The position numbers and the translations under genes were made by a program. From Eimeria necatrix (Eukaryota > Apicomplexa > Conoidasida > Eucoccidiorida > Eimeriidae), in NCBI RefSeq assembly GCF_000499385.1, contig NW_013654764.1:1-13153 (forward strand): DNA of 13,153 nt. The letters are read 5' to 3'. Below are positions 9,836 through 13,153 of this stretch, piece after piece. Each line of letters begins with the position of its first letter. Within the stretch, counting starts at the first letter, position 1. The notes beneath the pieces were generated by a model. The model ran no database searches. It worked only from the letters and a program-made list of their open reading frames with translations, and was not told the DNA's origin.

Positions 9836-10144
9836 TGTAAATGCATGTTTGGTCGCAACAAATTGTGCACGGAGTTACCAGAGCATGCACATTTACTGTT
9901 GAATTTGTATATTGGCTTCATTCTGGTTATCAATGTATTGATTCTCTGACCAAGCTTTCCGGAGATTTGTGCTATGGCAATCAATGCTGTTTTTCAAAGG
10001 AAATTTTCTCCACAATTCTGACTGTAGCTAAAATTGGTTCTAAAATATGAGAATATAAGCATGTAATGCATGTCTCACTTAAATAAAGATTGATTTTGTA
10101 TAGAACGTGCGTTTTTGCTCACCGTTGCTGGTAGAAGTCTGAGG
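9836..10144. other. Intergenic; small ORF with AATAAA downstream
   Basis: Contains a plus-strand ATG-to-TGA frame of 69 codons (9841-10050; starts MHVWSQQIVHGV), followed by AATAAA at about 10082. First-position T is 22 of 69, like non-coding DNA, so it is not called as a gene. The TTAAATAAAG at about 10079-10088 could be the 3' end signal of an unrecognised transcript. No repeats noticed. Confidence 0.3.
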
Positions 10145-10464
10145 ATGCTTGCGTTGTTTGTGGTAACTCTCTCCACATGCTGACGCAGCGCTCGTTTAGT
10201 AAAAAGTGCCGGGGCTGCGTGTACTATGCGGTCTATCCATCCCATGTCTGGCTGCACAGGCCCGCAAAGTATTTCTCAGAACGCCTATGCCGCTGCTATC
10301 CTTTTCTCAGTGGCGTAATCTCATGTGGAATTTTGTTTCAACCGCCTCTCAGTTATACTACTACTGCACAGTTCCTGGATTTGTTTATATATGATGCAAA
10401 CACAATTTACTCAAATGAATGCGTTATCGTGAAAATTGCGTTACTGAGAAATACTTCTGGTTGA
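10145..10464 (+). CDS. Possible small gene, 5' part unresolved
   Basis: The 3' part is fairly convincing. A frame through about 10203-10314 (SISQNAYAAAILFSV) joins in phase over a 38-nt intron, 10315-10352 (GTAATC...CCTCTCAG), to exon 10353-10464 (YTTTAQFLDLFIYDAN...NTSG, then TGA). Twelve of 38 codons in the first piece start with G. ATG 10145 opens a hydrophobic start (MLALFVVTLST) that could be a signal peptide, but no phase-consistent splice from it into the 3' part was fixed. The gene converges on the minus gene ending at 10472, leaving 7 bp between the two stop codons. Confidence 0.3.
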
Positions 10465-10471
10465 TCAACAA

Positions 10472-10732
10472 TTAAAGATTAATTCGTGGGTGAAGGCATC
10501 TCGGAATACGCTTTTGGTGTATTGTGGGTGGTTCGGTAGATTTGGAAAGTGTTAGGTGGTGTTCGAGTACAGTTCGATGGACAAAGGCCCACGATGTAGC
10601 ATAAACATCAACTCCGTTATCGTCTGTGATTTTACCGTACTTTTGTATCGTCGCACTTTGTGGTATTTGAGAGCTTGCTGTGCGCATGAGGATCAAGGAG
10701 GCCGTTTTTACTAAGTTTGGGAGCGTGCTCAT
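10472..10732 (-). CDS. Small uncharacterised protein, 86 residues
   Basis: An uninterrupted minus-strand frame from ATG 10732 to TAA 10472. Only 12 of 86 codons start with T and 33 start with A, one of the better coding biases in the window. The sequence is polar with a few hydrophobic patches. The N-terminus (MSTLPNLVKTASLILMRTAS) has basic and hydroxylated residues and no acids, so it could be a mitochondrial-type presequence (inference). The middle has KITDDNGVDVYATSWAF. Forty-three bp upstream of its ATG lies the left arm of a perfect inverted repeat, and that arm is oriented toward this gene. No family recognised. Confidence 0.42.
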   Translation of the reverse strand: MSTLPNLVKTASLILMRTASSQIPQSATIQKYGKITDDNGVDVYATSWAFVHRTVLEHHLTLSKSTEPPTIHQKRIPRCLHPRINL

Positions 10733-10775
10733 TGTTTCAATTTAGCACTATGGTGACTACAGCAGCGATTAGATC

Positions 10776-11113
10776 AAGCGCCAGCTGCAATGACAGATAC
10801 GGCCAAAAAGCAGACTATGAATGTGTTTTGAGTTGGGCTTGCACTGAGAGGACCTCACCATACCTTAGTTAAACAAGTTAAATACAAGCTATGACTCCAA
10901 AGTTGCGTAGTGACACATGCTAGTTGGGAACGCATTGTTTTTGTTCCAAGAAGGAACAGTGATGGTCCTCGTGCAAAAAGACGCAACTTTGGAGTCATAG
11001 CTTGTATTTAACTTGTTTAACTAAGGTATGGTGAGGTCCTCTCAGTGCAAGCCCAACTCAAAACACATTCATAGTCTGCTTTTTGGCCGTATCTGTCATT
11101 GCAGCTGGCGCTT
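10776..11113. repeat. Perfect inverted repeat, 133-bp arms, 72-nt spacer
   Basis: The left arm 10776-10908 is the exact reverse complement of the right arm 10981-11113; I compared all 133 positions. The match ends cleanly at both sides (A versus expected C inside, C versus expected G outside). Arm termini are AAGCGCCAGCTGC. No target-site duplication flanks them and no transposase frame lies inside, so it does not look like a standard inverted-repeat transposon. Each arm contains an ATG pointing outward from the spacer (right arm at 11028). Transcription across it would give a long perfect hairpin. Confidence 0.95.
10942..10958. repeat. Small hairpin in the inverted-repeat spacer
   Basis: TGTTCC-AAGAA-GGAACA forms a 6-bp stem with a 5-nt loop in the middle of the 72-nt spacer, so it would sit at the tip of the large hairpin. 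A stem this short can arise by chance. Confidence 0.5.
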
Positions 11114-11656
11114 CCTATATTTGCGGGTGCTTGCGGAATGCAGTCCTAGGAGCACTGCCATTGGGAAGTCTCACGGTTTTATTTCTTGTTCTCGTCTTCC
11201 CAGAAAGTGGGTGAAACTACCGTACCTGCTGCTAGCAGAACACGTTAGTGATGTTTTAACATGTGCATGCGTTCCCAACAGTCGTTGGCATTTCGCAAGC
11301 AAGAGCAGTCATAAAAGGAAATTGGTCTTGTTTCAAGGAACATACTTTACCTGGAAACACCCGGGAGGACCAAGAAACTTGCCCGCCGAGTCCTAGGAGC
11401 ACTGCCATTGGGAAGTCTCACGGTTTTATTTCTTGTTCTCGTCTTCCCAGAAAGTGGGTGAAACTACCGTACCTGCTGCTAGCAGAACACGTTAGTGATG
11501 TTTTAACATGTGCATGCGTTCCCAACAGTCGTTGGCATTTCGCAAGCAAGAGCAGTCATAAAAGGAAATTGGTCTTGTTTCAAGGAACATACTTTACCTG
11601 GAAACACCCGGGAGGACCAAGAAACTTGCCCGCGGCAGCAACAACATCCATGTTGA
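11028..11656 (+). CDS. Small gene whose 3' exons are tandemly duplicated
   Basis: The terminal exons read well. An acceptor with a long pyrimidine tract (TTATTTCTTGTTCTCGTCTTCCCAG) leads to a 40-nt exon (KVGETTVPAASRT). A 38-nt intron (GTTAGT...TTCCCAACAG) leads to the last exon (LVGISQARAVIKGNW...REDQETCP, then QQQHPC) ending in TGA 11654-11656. In these exons 17 of about 54 codons start with G and 8 with T. Both exons occur twice because of the 247-bp duplication: 11204-11243 and from 11282 in copy 1, 11451-11490 and 11529-11656 in copy 2. The start is uncertain: ATG 11028 inside the right inverted-repeat arm could splice at 11126 in phase to either acceptor. The longer unspliced frame 11263-11664 reads across the duplication and is probably not the product. 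Confidence 0.42.
11142..11633. repeat. 247-bp tandem duplication, two identical copies
   Basis: Positions 11142-11386 match 11389-11633 exactly (245 identical bases at a period of 247), starting AGTCCTAGGAGCACTGCC and ending AACTTGCCCGC. The unit contains one strong 3' splice site, a 40-nt exon, a 38-nt intron and most of the terminal exon of the gene above. With no substitutions between copies, it is either very recent, kept uniform by gene conversion, or an assembly artefact. It begins 28 bp beyond the right arm of the inverted repeat. Confidence 0.95.
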
Positions 11657-11659
11657 GCA

Positions 11660-11665
11660 AATAAA
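11660..11665 (+). terminator. AATAAA polyadenylation signal
   Basis: An exact AATAAA begins 4 bases after the TGA stop at 11654-11656. Such tight spacing matches the overlapping signal at 3539-3544 and supports this as the gene's 3' end. Use is inferred from position only. Confidence 0.35.
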
Positions 11666-12135
11666 GATAATGCAATAGGTTGCCTATGGAATAATATGCA
11701 ATCCAGTAGCAATCATTGAAGTCCGTTTCGTTTGAAGATGTATCCTGAGAAGTTGTATCATTAGGTTATGTCAGATATTGCGCGCGCAAGAGTAACAGGG
11801 GGACTCGCATGTTTTCCCAAAACCACATCTTTGTGCAATGAATGCGCATTTCTATGAATGGCTAGCGTTCATTCTTGTAATTACTTGCTCAACGATATGA
11901 GTGTTTTTCACGCTGGCAGTGCTTTGAAGAAAGTGCGCTCAGTTGTAGCGTAATATGCGTGAGGGCTCAGTGCCTTATCGTCTGTTCTTTCGCTTTATTC
12001 TTGTTTTCTGGAAACTCCGGCTATGTTTGCAAAATACATGTGCGTATTTCCCGCTTGCTTCTGCATTTCCTGAAATTGGAGAGCATATCTGAAGTAAAGA
12101 TATATGCGTATTCTGTGCACGCGCTGCAATAACCG
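11666..12135. other. Intergenic gap, about 470 bp
   Basis: Lies between the plus gene ending at 11656 and the minus gene ending at 12136. It contains no frame of 60 codons, no repeat and no convincing exon. It is T-rich on the plus strand around 11990-12070. Confidence 0.4.
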
Positions 12136-12614
12136 TCAGCCAAGCCATAATTTTTCTTTCAAGAGGACTTTTCCTTGCAATTTAGTTCTCCACCTAGCAC
12201 TGCGTGTGAATACGTTTATCTCTTCACAAACGCGCTTCGGTGCAATTACGCACGCACCCAAAATGACACAACCAGGGCAAGCACTCATGAACGTTTCAGC
12301 GAATATCGGTAGCTCTTCTTCTAGTACTATGAATCCGTCAAACAAGTAACTTGAGAGCATTGTCTGTGCTTCAGAGTACGCAATGCTGTATAAGAGGCAA
12401 CATAACCTCCGCACACAGGAAGTGCGGCGACGGCAGACAGCGGTGTAATCCAAATCAATTGTTCGTCACAGGACAAAGGAGATCGTTCAACCAGGTGAGA
12501 TGCACACGGGCCACTGGTCACATCAAACAGTATTCGTGGAGCCAGCAGGGCAAAATAGCATATTATTCTGCAACGCATCTTCAACCCGTTAGACGAAACA
12601 AATATGGCATTCAA
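12136..12614 (-). CDS. Uncharacterised 146-residue protein, two exons
   Basis: Minus-strand ATG 12614, exon 12614-12402, intron 12401-12364 (38 nt, GTTGCC...AGCACAG), exon 12363-12136 ending in TGA. Two overlapping frames of different phase join exactly through this intron. In exon 2, 24 of 73 codons start with G. Residues 17-31 and 54-68 are hydrophobic. Exon 2 begins with an acidic stretch (LFDGFIVLEEELPIFAE), has two closely spaced cysteines (ACPGC), and ends basic (RWRTKLQGKVLLKEKLW). No signal peptide is obvious. The start lies 155 bp from the plus-strand ATG at 12770, making a divergent pair. The plus-strand ORF over 12104-12349 is judged a shadow. No family recognised. Confidence 0.47.
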
Positions 12615-12769
12615 ATGAAAAATTGCCTCGAGCTTAGTTTTGCTGCAGCAATAATGCGCAACAGGCTGACTTGCACATTAATTGTCAAAGTTGCATTGTC
12701 ACCGTGGCAGATTCTACGTGTTCGTCAAGAATTGTAGTTCCTCCGAGGATTGGTGCGACTCTCCAATCC
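12615..12769. promoter_or_regulatory. Putative bidirectional promoter region
   Basis: 155 bp between two divergent start codons (12614 minus, 12770 plus), so the upstream elements of both genes, including any 5' UTR, should lie here. No TATA box or clear motif is visible. A plus-strand open frame crosses it (from 12671), so the plus gene could also start earlier within this interval. Confidence 0.3.
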
Positions 12770-13153
12770 ATGAGCACAAGTGGCGTGCCTAACAACGCTC
12801 AACAACGCATCAACTGGGACATCTCAATGCTGTTGAGCTGTGTAGGCAAGCGTGACGTGGAGTATTCGACACTCTGGCTGCGTCGTTTTGGTGCTGGATT
12901 TTCACTTCAATATCCACACGAAACTGCTGAGATTGTGTGCTGTCTACAACGTGTTTCGCAGGCGATGTCTTATGCGAGACAGACTAGACACTGTGGAGAA
13001 TGCAAAGCGCTGCACGCGCATTGCGCCTGTGAATCGACGGCGTTTTGCAGTAGGCGGGTATGCACCAGGTCAGCAGACGCAAGTGTTCTTGCGTGTTATG
13101 GGTCGAAATGAACATCACGTTATGTCAGCAGTATTAGCTGGAGGGAGGCACAA
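12770..13153 (+). CDS. Uncharacterised protein, 3' end outside window
   Basis: The strongest coding signal in the window. ATG 12770 (MSTSGVPNNAQQRINWD), exon 12770-12936, a 25-nt intron 12937-12961 (GTGCTG...TTTCGCAG), exon 12962 to the right edge. Of 119 codons, 39 start with G and only 19 with T, far from the background. The join links two different frames: without it the second half becomes cysteine-rich, as expected of a wrong frame. Motifs in order: WLRRFGAGFSLQYPHETAEI, a charged helix (RDRLDTVENAKR), then a glycine-containing stretch (FAVGGYAPGQQTQVFLRVMG) and SAVLAGGRH at the edge. The last part could be the start of a folded domain with a conserved glycine loop, but I do not recognise the family. 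Upstream coding in the same frame back to about 12671 cannot be excluded. Confidence 0.6.

Noticed and set aside
10776..11113. Inverted repeat as a DNA transposon or MITE
   Set aside because: No target-site duplication at either edge, no transposase frame, and arms much longer than usual for a MITE with so short a spacer.
11263..11664. 133-codon plus ORF spanning the 247-bp duplication
   Set aside because: It exists only because the duplication joins two frames. It reads through a strong acceptor and a predicted 38-nt intron, whose removal gives a better-biased product.
1..13153. Bacterial or phage genes, CRISPR array, tRNA or rRNA genes
   Set aside because: No long ORFs, Shine-Dalgarno patterns, regularly spaced repeats, or recognisable tRNA/rRNA sequence on either strand.

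Overview
The window looks like nuclear DNA of a compact single-celled eukaryote. There is no bacterial layout: no long ORFs, no ribosome-binding sites and no operons. GC is roughly 43-45% by eye, CpG is not depleted, and there are almost no simple repeats. No reading frame exceeds 152 codons, and by my estimate the ORF-length spectrum is about what random DNA of this composition would give. ORF length is therefore no evidence of coding here. The gene models rest on two other signals: codon first-position bias (G up, T down, counted by hand), and chains of short exons whose phases agree across GT-AG introns, many only about 22-41 nt long. Such tiny introns occur in some apicomplexans (piroplasms, gregarines) and other protists, but the organism cannot be named from this sequence. 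GT and AG are common dinucleotides, so individual junctions may be wrong even where a gene is right.

Layout: a partial plus-strand gene of about 18 exons (1-2821); a small three-exon gene for a one-helix membrane protein (3012-3389, +); a twelve-exon minus-strand gene (3540 to about 5270 or beyond); a divergent plus gene (5579-6768); a weak 1.2-kb stretch (6769-7968); two minus genes (7969-8281 and 8394-8869); then short genes in alternating orientation (about 8910-9356 +, 9470-9835 -, 10145-10464 +, 10472-10732 -, about 11028-11656 +, 12136-12614 -, 12770 off the right edge +). Spacing between genes is mostly under 200 bp, with divergent and convergent pairs. None of the products could be assigned to a family with confidence.

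The clearest non-gene structures are exact repeats: a perfect 133-bp inverted repeat with a 72-nt spacer (10776-11113), a 247-bp tandem duplication just beyond it (11142-11633), and a 65-bp tandem duplication (4336-4465). Both tandem duplications copy a predicted 3' splice site plus following exon, and neither length is a multiple of three, so the choice of splice-site copy would decide the reading frame. No rRNA, tRNA, CRISPR array or recognisable transposase was found.
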